A stretch of 64,000 bases of DNA from positions 806,001 through 870,000 of the forward strand of contig NZ_JRKI01000061.1 in NCBI RefSeq assembly GCF_000935125.1. The letters are read 5' to 3'. Numbering within the stretch: the stretch's first letter is position 1; each line of letters opens with the position of its first letter. Source of the stretch: Streptomyces natalensis ATCC 27448 (GTDB taxonomy: Bacteria > Actinomycetota > Actinomycetes > Streptomycetales > Streptomycetaceae). Both the position numbers and the translations under genes were made by a program. Under the pieces are notes generated by a model. It saw only the letters and a list, made by a program, of their open reading frames with translations, ran no database searches and was not told where the DNA came from. Below, piece by piece: positions 51,820 to 60,138 of the stretch.

Positions 51820-52440
51820 ATGTCCGTCCGCCATCCGTCCGAGGAGCCCACGCTGTCCGGTGACACATCGGCCGTCCGGCCGACGACGCTGCCCCCGTTC
51901 ACCGCTTCGTGCGGCATACGTCCCGAAAGCCGGGCCGTGCTGCCGCAGAGCCGGATGGCCGGCGCCGGGCTCGACCGTTTCAACACCGCGGCCCGCGACG
52001 ACGCCGAGGCCACGCTGCTGACGTGCTGCGGATGCACCCGGTGGGCCCAGCGGATCGCCGCGCACCGCCCGTACCCGGATCTCGAATCGCTGCTGGCCGC
52101 CTCCGACGAGGCCAGTTACGACCTGGCGCCGGCCGAGATCGACGAGGCGCTGGCCCGCGAGTCGGTCTCACCGCATCCGCTCGCCGGTGCCCGCGGCCCC
52201 GGGACGCTCGCCGCGCACACTGCCCTGCGGGCCGCGCACGCCGAGTACGAGCGGCGTTTCCGCCATGTCTTCGTCATCTGCCTGGACGGCTTCCGCGAGG
52301 ACGAGCAGCTCGACCAGGTGCTGGCCGCCATCCGCCAGCGGCTGGGCAACGACGTGGACGAGGAGCGCGTGGTCACCGCCGACGAACTGCGCCGGCTGAC
52401 CCGCGGCAGGCTGGCGCGACTCGCCGCCGCCCACCGGTGA
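51820..52440 (+). CDS. OHCU decarboxylase-like protein
   Basis: A 206-residue protein. After a ~45-residue variable leader the helical OHCU decarboxylase pattern appears: FNTAARDDAEATLLTCCGCT, RWAQRIAAHRPYPDLESLLA, and the conserved RRFRHVFVICLDGFREDEQL. The classical enzyme turns 2-oxo-4-hydroxy-4-carboxy-5-ureidoimidazoline into allantoin in urate breakdown. No other urate gene is nearby, and the catalytic His region (SPHPLAGARGPG) is altered, so its substrate may differ. Confidence 0.75.
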   Translation: MSVRHPSEEPTLSGDTSAVRPTTLPPFTASCGIRPESRAVLPQSRMAGAGLDRFNTAARDDAEATLLTCCGCTRWAQRIAAHRPYPDLESLLAASDEASYDLAPAEIDEALARESVSPHPLAGARGPGTLAAHTALRAAHAEYERRFRHVFVICLDGFREDEQLDQVLAAIRQRLGNDVDEERVVTADELRRLTRGRLARLAAAHR

Positions 52441-52642
52441 ATCGCGGCACATCTCCCGTAACGTCCCATTTGATGCCTGTGCGATAGCCCGTTGGTGGCT
52501 GTTTGATCACACCTAAGGACCCGGGCGCCAGGAACCGACAGCGCGTCGCTACGATGTCGAAGGCCGGTGGACCGTACCCGGCCGGGCCCGACCGACACAG
52601 AAGCCGGCGCGGCCCCAATCCCCGCTCCCGGAGGGTTTTTCC

Positions 52643-53023
52643 GTGCCGGCTGGAACGCTGTACCGCGGCCGGGAAGGTATGTGGTCCTGGGTGGCTCATC
52701 GAGTCACCGGCGTCCTCATCTTCTTCTTCCTGTTCGTACACGTCCTCGACACCGCTCTCGTACGCGTCTCTCCTGAGGCGTACGACAACGTCGTTGCGAC
52801 CTACAAGACACCGATCGTCAACGTGATGGAGTACGGCCTGGTGGCCGCCATCCTCTTCCACGCGCTCAACGGCCTGCGGGTCATCGCGGTGGACTTCTGG
52901 TCCAAGGGCCCGAAGTACCAGAAGCAGATGCTGTGGACGGTCGTCGGTGTCTGGGTCGTCCTGATGGCCGGTGCCTTCTACCCCGTGCTCCAGCACACGC
53001 TGCGCACCCTGTTCGGGAGCTGA
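52643..53023 (+). CDS. sdhC: succinate dehydrogenase cytochrome b556 subunit
   Basis: A 126-residue membrane protein from GTG 52643 with GGAGGG 9 nt upstream. Three hydrophobic helices; SWVAHRVTGVLIFFFLFVHV and LFHALNGLRVIAVDF carry the SdhC signature with the likely haem-ligand His. It anchors the complex and passes electrons to menaquinone. First gene of sdhCDAB. Confidence 0.95.
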   Translation: MPAGTLYRGREGMWSWVAHRVTGVLIFFFLFVHVLDTALVRVSPEAYDNVVATYKTPIVNVMEYGLVAAILFHALNGLRVIAVDFWSKGPKYQKQMLWTVVGVWVVLMAGAFYPVLQHTLRTLFGS

Positions 53024-53032
53024 TGACGCGAG

Positions 53033-53500
53033 ATGTCTGCTGAAACGACTCCGGTGAACGACGCGACGTCCCTGTACGACGCGGACAACCCGGCCCCGGT
53101 CATCGAGGCGCCGCGCAAGCGCACCGGCAAGACCCCCAAGACGACCCGGACCAACTTCGAGCTGTACGGCTGGCTGTTCATGCGGCTGTCCGGCATCGTG
53201 CTGGTCGTCCTGGTCCTCGGCCATCTGCTGATCCAGCTGATGCTGGACGGCGGTGTCTCCAAGATCGGCTTCGCGTTCGTCGCCGGCCGCTGGGCCTCGC
53301 CGTTCTGGCAGGCGTGGGACCTGATCATGCTGTGGCTGGCCATGCTGCACGGCGCCAACGGCCTGCGCACCGTCATCAACGACTACGCGCAGCGGGACAA
53401 CACCCGCTTCTGGCTGAAGATGCTGCTGTACACCGCCACGGTGTTCACCGTCCTTCTGGGCACGCTGGTGATCTTCACCTTCGACCCGAACATCCGCTAG
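53033..53500 (+). CDS. sdhD: succinate dehydrogenase hydrophobic membrane anchor
   Basis: A 155-residue protein. A ~40-residue hydrophilic leader precedes three membrane helices: GWLFMRLSGIVLVVLVLGHL, the loop around FWQAWDLIMLWLAMLHGANG, and MLLYTATVFTVLLGTLVIF. HGANGLRTVINDY is the partner of the SdhC haem/quinone motif. It begins 9 bp after sdhC. Confidence 0.95.
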   Translation: MSAETTPVNDATSLYDADNPAPVIEAPRKRTGKTPKTTRTNFELYGWLFMRLSGIVLVVLVLGHLLIQLMLDGGVSKIGFAFVAGRWASPFWQAWDLIMLWLAMLHGANGLRTVINDYAQRDNTRFWLKMLLYTATVFTVLLGTLVIFTFDPNIR

Positions 53501-53525
53501 ACGCCGGGGCTGAGGTAACCGACCC

Positions 53526-55280
53526 ATGAAGATCCACAAGTACGACACCGTCATCGTCGGCGCCGGCGGCGCGGGCATGCGCGCCGCCATCGAGGCGACG
53601 AAGCGCAGCCGCACCGCGGTGCTGACCAAGCTCTACCCGACCCGCTCCCACACCGGCGCCGCCCAGGGCGGTATGGCCGCCGCCCTCGCGAACGTCGAGG
53701 AGGACAACTGGGAGTGGCACACCTTCGACACGATCAAGGGCGGCGACTACCTGGTCGACCAGGACGCCGCCGAGATCCTGGCGAAGGAGGCCATCGACGC
53801 GGTCCTCGACCTCGAGAAGATGGGCCTGCCGTTCAACCGCACCCCGAACGGCACCATCGACCAGCGCCGCTTCGGCGGTCACTCCCGTAACCACGGCGAG
53901 GCCCCGGTCCGCCGGTCCTGCTACGCCGCGGACCGCACCGGCCACATGATCCTCCAGACGCTGTACCAGAACTGCGTCAAGGAGGGCGTGGAGTTCTTCA
54001 ACGAGTTCTACGTCCTCGACCAGCTGATCACCGAGGTCGACGGGGTCAAGAAGTCCGCCGGTGTGGTCGCCTACGAGCTGGCCACCGGCGAGCTCCACGT
54101 CTTCCAGGCCAAGGCCGTCATCTACGCCTCCGGCGGCAACGGCAAGTTCTTCAAGGTGACCTCCAACGCGCACACCCTCACCGGTGACGGCCAGGCGGCC
54201 TGCTACCGGCGCGGGCTGCCGCTGGAGGACATGGAGTTCTTCCAGTTCCACCCGACCGGCATCTGGCGGATGGGCATCCTGCTGACGGAGGGCGCCCGCG
54301 GTGAGGGCGGCATCCTCCGCAACAAGGACGGCGAGCGCTTCATGGAGAAGTACGCGCCGGTCATGAAGGACCTCGCCTCCCGTGACGTCGTCTCGCGCTC
54401 CATCTACACGGAGATCCGCGAGGGCCGCGGCTGCGGTCCCGAGGGCGACCACGTCTACCTGGACCTGACGCACCTGCCGCCGGAGCAGCTGGACGCCAAG
54501 CTGCCCGACATCACCGAGTTCGCGCGGACGTACCTGGGCATCGAGCCGTACACCGACCCGATCCCGATCCAGCCGACCGCGCACTACGCGATGGGCGGCA
54601 TCCCGACCAACGTCCAGGGCGAGGTCCTGTCGGACAACACCACCGTCGTGCCGGGCCTGTACGCGGCCGGTGAGGTGGCGTGTGTGTCCGTCCACGGCGC
54701 CAACCGCCTGGGCACCAACTCGCTGCTGGACATCAACGTCTTCGGGCGCCGGGCCGGCATCGCGGCGGCGGAGTACGCCGCCACCGCCGAGTTCGTCGAG
54801 CTGCCCGAGGAGCCGGCGAAGCTGGTCGAGGAGCAGGTCGAGCGGCTGCGCGGCGCCACCGGCGGCGAGCGGATCACCGAGATCCGCAAGGAGCTCCAGG
54901 AGACCATGGACAAGAACGTCATGGTCTTCCGTACCGAGCAGACCATCAAGGAGGCCGTCGAGAAGATCGGCGAGCTCCGCGAGCGGTACAGGAACGTCTC
55001 GGTGCAGGACAAGGGCCGGCGCTTCAACACCGACCTGCTGGAGGCCATCGAGCTGGGCAACCTGCTCGACCTGGCCGAGGTCATGGCGGTCTCCGCGCTG
55101 GCCCGCAAGGAGTCCCGCGGCGGCCACTACCGCGAGGACTACCCCAACCGCGACGACGTCAACTTCATGCGGCACACCATGGCGTACCGCGAGGTGGGCG
55201 CAGACGGCGCCGAGTCGATCCGGCTCGACTACAAGCCGGTCGTGCAGACCCGCTACCAGCCGATGGAGCGTAAGTACTGA
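53526..55280 (+). CDS. sdhA: succinate dehydrogenase flavoprotein subunit
   Basis: A 584-residue protein. FAD binding: YDTVIVGAGGAGMRAAIEAT; covalent-FAD His in TRSHTGAAQGGMAAAL. Substrate and catalytic blocks are RRFGGHSRNHGEAPVRRSCY, FQFHPTGIW, TEGARGEGG and GANRLGTNSLLD. It oxidises succinate to fumarate in the TCA cycle on the cytosolic side. Stop and next start overlap as TGATG. Confidence 0.97.
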   Translation: MKIHKYDTVIVGAGGAGMRAAIEATKRSRTAVLTKLYPTRSHTGAAQGGMAAALANVEEDNWEWHTFDTIKGGDYLVDQDAAEILAKEAIDAVLDLEKMGLPFNRTPNGTIDQRRFGGHSRNHGEAPVRRSCYAADRTGHMILQTLYQNCVKEGVEFFNEFYVLDQLITEVDGVKKSAGVVAYELATGELHVFQAKAVIYASGGNGKFFKVTSNAHTLTGDGQAACYRRGLPLEDMEFFQFHPTGIWRMGILLTEGARGEGGILRNKDGERFMEKYAPVMKDLASRDVVSRSIYTEIREGRGCGPEGDHVYLDLTHLPPEQLDAKLPDITEFARTYLGIEPYTDPIPIQPTAHYAMGGIPTNVQGEVLSDNTTVVPGLYAAGEVACVSVHGANRLGTNSLLDINVFGRRAGIAAAEYAATAEFVELPEEPAKLVEEQVERLRGATGGERITEIRKELQETMDKNVMVFRTEQTIKEAVEKIGELRERYRNVSVQDKGRRFNTDLLEAIELGNLLDLAEVMAVSALARKESRGGHYREDYPNRDDVNFMRHTMAYREVGADGAESIRLDYKPVVQTRYQPMERKY

Positions 55281-56053
55281 TGAGCACCCCCACGCTTGAC
55301 AAGCATTCCGCGGCCCTGGACGCGGCCGAGGACAGCGACTCGCACACGATCACCGTCACCTTCCGCATCCGCCGGTTCAACCCGGAGGTCGCGGCCGAGG
55401 CGACCTGGGAGGACTTCCAGCTGGAGCTGGACCCCAAGGAGCGGGTGCTCGACGGTCTGCACAAGATCAAGTGGGAGCAGGACGGCACGCTGACCTTCCG
55501 CCGCTCCTGCGCGCACGGCATCTGCGGCTCGGACGCCATGCGGATCAACGGCAAGAACCGGCTCGCCTGCAAGACGCTGATCAAGGACATCAACCCCGAG
55601 AAGCCGATCACGGTCGAGGCCATCAAGGGCCTGACGGTCCTCAAGGACCTGGTCGTGGACATGGACCCGTTCTTCCAGGCCTACCGCGATGTGATGCCGT
55701 TCCTGATCACCAAGGGGAACGAGCCCACCCGCGAGCGGCTCCAGACGGCCGAGGACCGCGAGCGCTTCGACGACACCACCAAGTGCATCCTGTGCGCCGC
55801 GTGCACGTCCTCGTGCCCGGTGTTCTGGAACGACGGCCAGTACTTCGGGCCGGCGGCGATCGTCAACGCGCACCGCTTCATCTTCGACTCGCGCGACGAG
55901 GCCGGTGAGCAGCGGCTGGAGATCCTCAACGACAAGGACGGCGTCTGGCGCTGCCGGACGACCTTCAACTGCACGGACGCCTGCCCGCGCGGTATTGAGG
56001 TCACCAAGGCGATTCAGGAAGTGAAGCGAGCGCTGATCACGCGGCGTTTCTAG
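55280..56053 (+). CDS. sdhB: succinate dehydrogenase iron-sulfur subunit
   Basis: A 257-residue protein with the three clusters: 2Fe-2S (RRSCAHGICGSDAM...LACK), 4Fe-4S (CILCAACTSSCP) and 3Fe-4S (CRTTFNCTDACPRGI). It carries electrons from SdhA to the membrane anchor. Last gene of the operon, followed 34 bp later by a strong terminator. Confidence 0.97.
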   Translation: MSTPTLDKHSAALDAAEDSDSHTITVTFRIRRFNPEVAAEATWEDFQLELDPKERVLDGLHKIKWEQDGTLTFRRSCAHGICGSDAMRINGKNRLACKTLIKDINPEKPITVEAIKGLTVLKDLVVDMDPFFQAYRDVMPFLITKGNEPTRERLQTAEDRERFDDTTKCILCAACTSSCPVFWNDGQYFGPAAIVNAHRFIFDSRDEAGEQRLEILNDKDGVWRCRTTFNCTDACPRGIEVTKAIQEVKRALITRRF

Positions 56054-56868
56054 GAACGAGGGCCCCTAGCCGGGCCGGACGTCCCTGAGGGCCCCGCTTC
56101 CGTACGTACGGAGGCGGGGCCCTTCGGCGTCCCCCGGGCCGTCGTGCCGTTCGCGGCCGCCGGGTAGACCAGGACCGGCGGCAGCGCGTCGTCGGCCAGC
56201 GCCACCGGGGCGTCGCGGCAGAAGTACGACGGGACGAAGACCAGCCCCCGCCCCTGAAGGTGCAGCTCCCGCTCCACCGGATAGCCGACCTCCAGCACCG
56301 GCGGCCGCCACCGCATCGCCGGCCCGAACGTCCGCAGCATCGCCTCCGCGCCCGCCGCGCCCAGCGCGTGCCGTCGTAACGCCCGGTCCCTGCCGACCTG
56401 TTCGGCGATCCGCGGCCAGCCCGGGGCTATCGCGTGATGGTGGTAGGTGCGCAGGCTGCGGGCCAGGTGGCGCAGCGCGGCCGGTTCGCCCGCCGCGATG
56501 TCCGCCGTCCAGCCCGGCAGCGCCCGCTGCCCGGTGGTGTGGATGCCGCCCGCCAGTGCGGCGAGTTCGGCGCGCAGCCGGGTGCGCGGGGTGCTCATCA
56601 CGGCCTCCAGCCCCGGTTCGACGCCGTTCGCGGCGGCGGGCGGGGTGAGGAAGTCGGGGAAGTAGCCGCGCGGCGGGACCAGCGGGAACAGGGTGCGCAG
56701 CGGTCCCGGGCCGTGCCGTACGGCATGCCGCCGCCAGGCGGCCAGCGCCGGATCGGCCCGGCTCTCCCGCAGGGCGTGCAGGCTCAGAACGGTCTCCCAC
56801 AGCGGGTCGGCCCCGTCGGCCACGGTCGTACGGGACAGATCCTGCGGGGTGAAGTGGATGCGCAGCAC
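56050..56868 (-). pseudogene. C-terminally truncated ArsR/DUF5937-type regulator
   Basis: 272 residues from GTG 56868 (GGGAGA upstream). The N-terminal sensor region common in Streptomyces is intact: LRIHFTPQDLSRTTVADGAD, PLWETVLSLHALRESRADPA, PRGYFPDFLTPPA, PPVLEVGYPVERELHLQGRG, LVFVPSYFCRDAPVAL and LPPVLVYPAA. In the family a C-terminal winged HTH follows LPPVLVYP, but here it is replaced by ~30 junk residues that run through the sdh terminator to a stop at 56050. The DNA-binding domain is therefore missing and the gene is probably non-functional. Confidence 0.7.
56088..56123. terminator. sdh operon terminator
   Basis: AGGGCCCCGCTTCCGTAC pairs with GTACGGAGGCGGGGCCCT with a single mismatch and essentially no loop. 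It lies between sdhB and the converging truncated regulator, inside the latter's reading frame. Confidence 0.9.
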
Positions 56869-57050
56869 ATCGTCTCCCGGGGTTCGGGAACCCCGGGGCT
56901 CCGGGGACGCCGCTCCCCCGAGCGGCGTGCACACGAGGATCCGTCCGGCGGGCGGGCGCCGCAAGCCGGACACGCCGGTGAGCGCGGGGAGTTGACGGGC
57001 TGTCGGCGGGTGGTTGACGGGCGGCGCGTCAGGCGTCGGCGGGCGGCGCG

Positions 57051-57446
57051 TCAGGCCGACCGCAGGGCCCTCGCCGCCAGTGCCTCGTCCTGGGTCCGTC
57101 GTTCCCGCATGATCTGCGCATACGTGCCGAGCGCGGTGCGGCGTCGCTCCAACTCGGCTATTTCCGCGTCCAGTTGGGCCTTCTGGCGTTCGATGGCGCC
57201 CCAGGAGAGCGCGCAGGGCATCAGGGCCGGGCCGCCTTGGGAGCAGGGCAGCAGTTCGCGGATGTCGTCCGTGCCCAGGCCCGTGGCGAGGAGCTCCCGT
57301 ATCCGGCCCACGGTCTCGACGCATTCGGCGTCATAGGCGCGATAGCCATTGGTGTCCCGGTGGGCGCGGAGCAGGCCCCGCTGCTCGTAATAGCGCAGCG
57401 AGCGCGTGCTGACCCCCGTGCGCCGCGCCAGCTCCCCGATCCGCAT
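57051..57446 (-). CDS. MerR-family regulator
   Basis: 131 residues from ATG 57446 (GGAGGAG 9 nt upstream; an ATG at 57464 is also possible). Winged HTH MRIGELARRTGVSTRSLRYY, then EQRGLLRAHRDTNGYRAYDA; dimerisation helix IERQKAQLDAEIAELERRRT. The effector region contains a single LLPCSQGG Cys and LMPCALSW Cys. The gene is divergent from an alpha/beta hydrolase, with a MerR-type operator in the gap. Confidence 0.9.
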   Translation of the reverse strand: MRIGELARRTGVSTRSLRYYEQRGLLRAHRDTNGYRAYDAECVETVGRIRELLATGLGTDDIRELLPCSQGGPALMPCALSWGAIERQKAQLDAEIAELERRRTALGTYAQIMRERRTQDEALAARALRSA

Positions 57447-57506
57447 CCGGTCCCGCTCCTCCATGACGGCCCGTCCTCCCCTGTGACCCAGGTCTCCCGC
57501 GGGCGG

Positions 57507-57530
57507 CTTGACCTTCACACCGGCGTCAAG
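57507..57530. promoter_or_regulatory. MerR-type operator (CTTGAC-N12-GTCAAG)
   Basis: A perfect 6-bp dyad with internal CTTCACACCGG, 17 bp before the hydrolase start. TTGACC would be the -35 box with the stretched spacer that MerR proteins act on. The hydrolase mRNA may have almost no leader. Confidence 0.7.
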
Positions 57531-57546
57531 CTGCACGCTCTTCCTC

Positions 57547-58392
57547 ATGACGAACATTCCCAACGCTCCCGCAGCCGACCGCATTCCGTCCCAGGCACCC
57601 GGCTCCTCGCTCCCGCGCCTGTCGACCACCGTCGCCGGTCCGTCCGACGGGCCCGGCATCCTGCTGGCCCACGGGGCGACCGGCAGCGTGCAGAGCAACT
57701 ACGGGGAGCTGATCCCCGTACTGGCCGGCTCCGGGCACCGCATCGTGGCCCCCGACTATCCCGGCTCGGGCGACACCCCGCGCGCCGACGGCCCCTTGTC
57801 CCTGGACGCCCTCGCCGACGCCCTGGTCGCGGAGGCCACCGCCGCCGGGCTCGACACCTTCACCCTGATCGGCTTCTCCATGGGGACGGCGGTCTCCGTA
57901 CGGGCCGCCGCCCGCCACCCGGAGAAGGTCCGCGGCCTCGTCCTGACCGCCGGGCTCGCCCGTGCCGACGCGCGGGCCTCCCTCTGGGTGGACCTGTGGC
58001 TGCGCCTCCTGGAGCGCGGCGACTACGCGGGCTTCGCCCAGGCCCGGACGCTCGGCGGGCTCTCGCCCGACTACCTCAACGCCCTGTCCCCGCAGGAACT
58101 GACGGCCGCACTGGACCCCGACCCGTCCCTGCCGCCCCGCGGTTCCGCCGAACAGGCCGCGCTCGTCCAGACCCTGGACACCACCGCCGACCTGCCGGGC
58201 ATAGCGGTCCCGACGCTGGTCATCGCCACGACGCTGGACTCGCTGCTGCACCCCCACCACTCGCGCTATCTGGCCGACCACATCCCCGGCGCCGCCTACG
58301 CGGAGATCGCGACCGGCCATCTGCCGATGCTGGAGCGCCCGGAGGAGTGGCGGGCGCTGGTGGCGGACTTCCTGGCCGAGCACGGCCTCTGA
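57547..58392 (+). CDS. alpha/beta hydrolase
   Basis: 281 residues from ATG 57547; a longer frame would start inside the operator and is unlikely. Catalytic set: nucleophile elbow LIGFSMGTAVSVRAA (Ser), Asp in LVIATTLDSLLHPHH, and His in IATGHLPMLERPEEW. Oxyanion motif LLAHGATGSVQSNYG. A soluble esterase/lipase-type enzyme of unknown substrate. It is probably induced by the divergent MerR regulator. Confidence 0.9.
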   Translation: MTNIPNAPAADRIPSQAPGSSLPRLSTTVAGPSDGPGILLAHGATGSVQSNYGELIPVLAGSGHRIVAPDYPGSGDTPRADGPLSLDALADALVAEATAAGLDTFTLIGFSMGTAVSVRAAARHPEKVRGLVLTAGLARADARASLWVDLWLRLLERGDYAGFAQARTLGGLSPDYLNALSPQELTAALDPDPSLPPRGSAEQAALVQTLDTTADLPGIAVPTLVIATTLDSLLHPHHSRYLADHIPGAAYAEIATGHLPMLERPEEWRALVADFLAEHGL

Positions 58393-58436
58393 CTCCCGGG
58401 CGCACCGCCCGCCGCGGCCCCGCATAGGGTCGTCGC

Positions 58437-59408
58437 GTGGATGACGACGCGACCAGGAGCGGGGAGAGCATGCCTGAGGCGGGGGGCGGATCCGGCATGC
58501 CGAGGGGCGGATCCGGTACGCCGACGGGCGGGTCCGGCGGGCGGGCGGCGGGCGACCCCGGCCGGTCCCCCGACGGTGGCGGCCGGTCCGCGGACGGTGG
58601 TGGCCGGTCCGCGGGCAGCCTCGGCAAGCAGGTGGCGGGCGGGCGCGGCGGGAAGAGCGAGCAGACCCGGCGGCTGATCCTGGAGACCGCGCTGCGCCTG
58701 TTCCGGGAGCGCGGTTACGACAAGACCACCATGCGGGCCATCGCCCAGGAGGCCGGGGTCTCCGTCGGCAACGCGTACTACTACTTCGCCTCCAAGGAAC
58801 ACCTGGTCCAGGGCTTCTACGACCAGATGGCCGAGGAGCACGCGGCCGCCGCCCAGGACGTTCTCGACACGGAGACCAAACTGGCGCGGCGGCTGCGCGG
58901 GGTACTGCTGGCATGGCTGGACATCGCCGAGCCGTACCACGAATTCGCCGCCCAGTTCTTCAAGAACGCCGCCGACCCGGCCAGCCCGCTCAGCCCGTTC
59001 TCCGACGAGTCCGAGGGCCCCCGCGAGGCGGTCATCGCCCTGCACCGCCGCCTCGTGGACGACGCCGACATCACGGTGGACGCCGAACTCGCCGAACTGC
59101 TGCCCCGGTTGCTCTGGCTCCAGCAGATGGGCCTGGTCCTGTACTGGGTCTACGACCGCTCGGAGAACTGCGCCCGCAGCCGCGCCCTGGTGGAACGCAC
59201 CTCGCCCCTGGTCGCCCGCGCCCTCGCCGCCTCGCGCTTTCGCGTACTGCGCCCGCTGGTGCGCGAAGTGACCGATGTCCTGGGCGAGTTCCTGCTCCCG
59301 GCGGCCACGGCCCGCCGCGGCGATCGACCAGCAACTACGCGGAATCCACAGCCGTCGCTGGATGGGCCGACGGCTGCGAATCCAGAGGTGGGCTTCCAGA
59401 ACCCCTGA
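58437..59408 (+). CDS. TetR-family regulator with long Gly/Ser leader
   Basis: 323 residues from GTG 58437. The HTH is at ~75-120 (RLILETALRLFRERGYDKTT, VSVGNAYYYFASKEHLVQGF), and the ligand domain has LARRLRGVLLAWLDIAEPYH and PRLLWLQQMGLVLYWVYDRS. About 70 residues of Gly/Ser/Arg repeats (GGGSGMPRGGSGTPTGGSGG, then two GGGRSADG-like units) precede the HTH. A later start at the Lys-Gln-Val region is possible but has only GTG codons. It follows the hydrolase by 44 bp on the same strand and may share its mRNA. Confidence 0.85.
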   Translation: MDDDATRSGESMPEAGGGSGMPRGGSGTPTGGSGGRAAGDPGRSPDGGGRSADGGGRSAGSLGKQVAGGRGGKSEQTRRLILETALRLFRERGYDKTTMRAIAQEAGVSVGNAYYYFASKEHLVQGFYDQMAEEHAAAAQDVLDTETKLARRLRGVLLAWLDIAEPYHEFAAQFFKNAADPASPLSPFSDESEGPREAVIALHRRLVDDADITVDAELAELLPRLLWLQQMGLVLYWVYDRSENCARSRALVERTSPLVARALAASRFRVLRPLVREVTDVLGEFLLPAATARRGDRPATTRNPQPSLDGPTAANPEVGFQNP

Positions 59409-59483
59409 GCCGAGGTGAGGCGAGGTGAGGTGAGGCCCCCGGACGGCCCGGATCCTACGGCGAGTTGGGCACCCCCGGCGGCC

Positions 59484-60128
59484 TCAGGCGCCCGGCCGCA
59501 TCATCACCGCGCGTTTCGTTCCGTCCATGAGCCTCGCCCGCTGCGCCCTTGCCCTGCGCTCGGCGTCGGCCTCTTCCCGCTTCCGGGCGGTCTTGTCCCA
59601 GTCCGCGGGCTTGAGGAACAACATCGCGTTACTCCCCGGCACTACCAGGACGCCACCGAACGGCAGGTCACCGGCGACCCACGCGCCTTCTTCCGCACCT
59701 TCCGGCCAACGCCGACGCCCCGTCGCAGGAACCGCCAGCATCAGCGGCGCCCCGTGCTGCCCACGCGTCGTCACGCGGACCTCGAACACGTCGCCGTACC
59801 GGGTCCACCTCGCACGCTTCTTGATCACCCGGGGATGGAACTCCAGCGGATACTCACGGAGCACTCTCCCGCACTGGATGACACGGAGACCGTGAATGAC
59901 GCGGTACATCGTGAGGATGAGCACGAACATACCGGCAACAATGGGCAGAGCAAGAAAAACCGAGGTCGACCCGGTTATACGGGACAACGCCAGCGGGACT
60001 GCCATAAGAAGCGCAGTGATCAGCACACGCACGGCAAGGAGACCGGCCAGGGCACGGCGGTTGGCCTTCCGTACCTGCGCCGTGTCGGGAGCCTTCGGTG
60101 GTGCTGGGGTGCGCGCGTCGTACGCCAT
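59484..60128 (-). CDS. two-TM hypothetical membrane protein of the T7 accessory operon
   Basis: 214 residues from ATG 60128. Two hydrophobic helices (LLAVRVLITALLMAVPLAL and VFLALPIVAGMFVLILTMY) are followed by a cytosolic PH-like domain (RVLREYPLEFHPRVIKKRAR, GAWVAGDLPFGGVLVVPG) and a charged tail. It begins 10 bp after the mycosin gene and is the last gene of the operon. Not a known T7SS core component. Confidence 0.75.
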   Translation of the reverse strand: MAYDARTPAPPKAPDTAQVRKANRRALAGLLAVRVLITALLMAVPLALSRITGSTSVFLALPIVAGMFVLILTMYRVIHGLRVIQCGRVLREYPLEFHPRVIKKRARWTRYGDVFEVRVTTRGQHGAPLMLAVPATGRRRWPEGAEEGAWVAGDLPFGGVLVVPGSNAMLFLKPADWDKTARKREEADAERRARAQRARLMDGTKRAVMMRPGA

Positions 60129-60138
60129 GGCTGCTGGT

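Noticed and set aside
53475..55175. 566-residue minus-strand frame across sdhA
   Set aside because: Shadow of a highly biased gene; Val/Gly/Leu/Asp-rich with no motifs.
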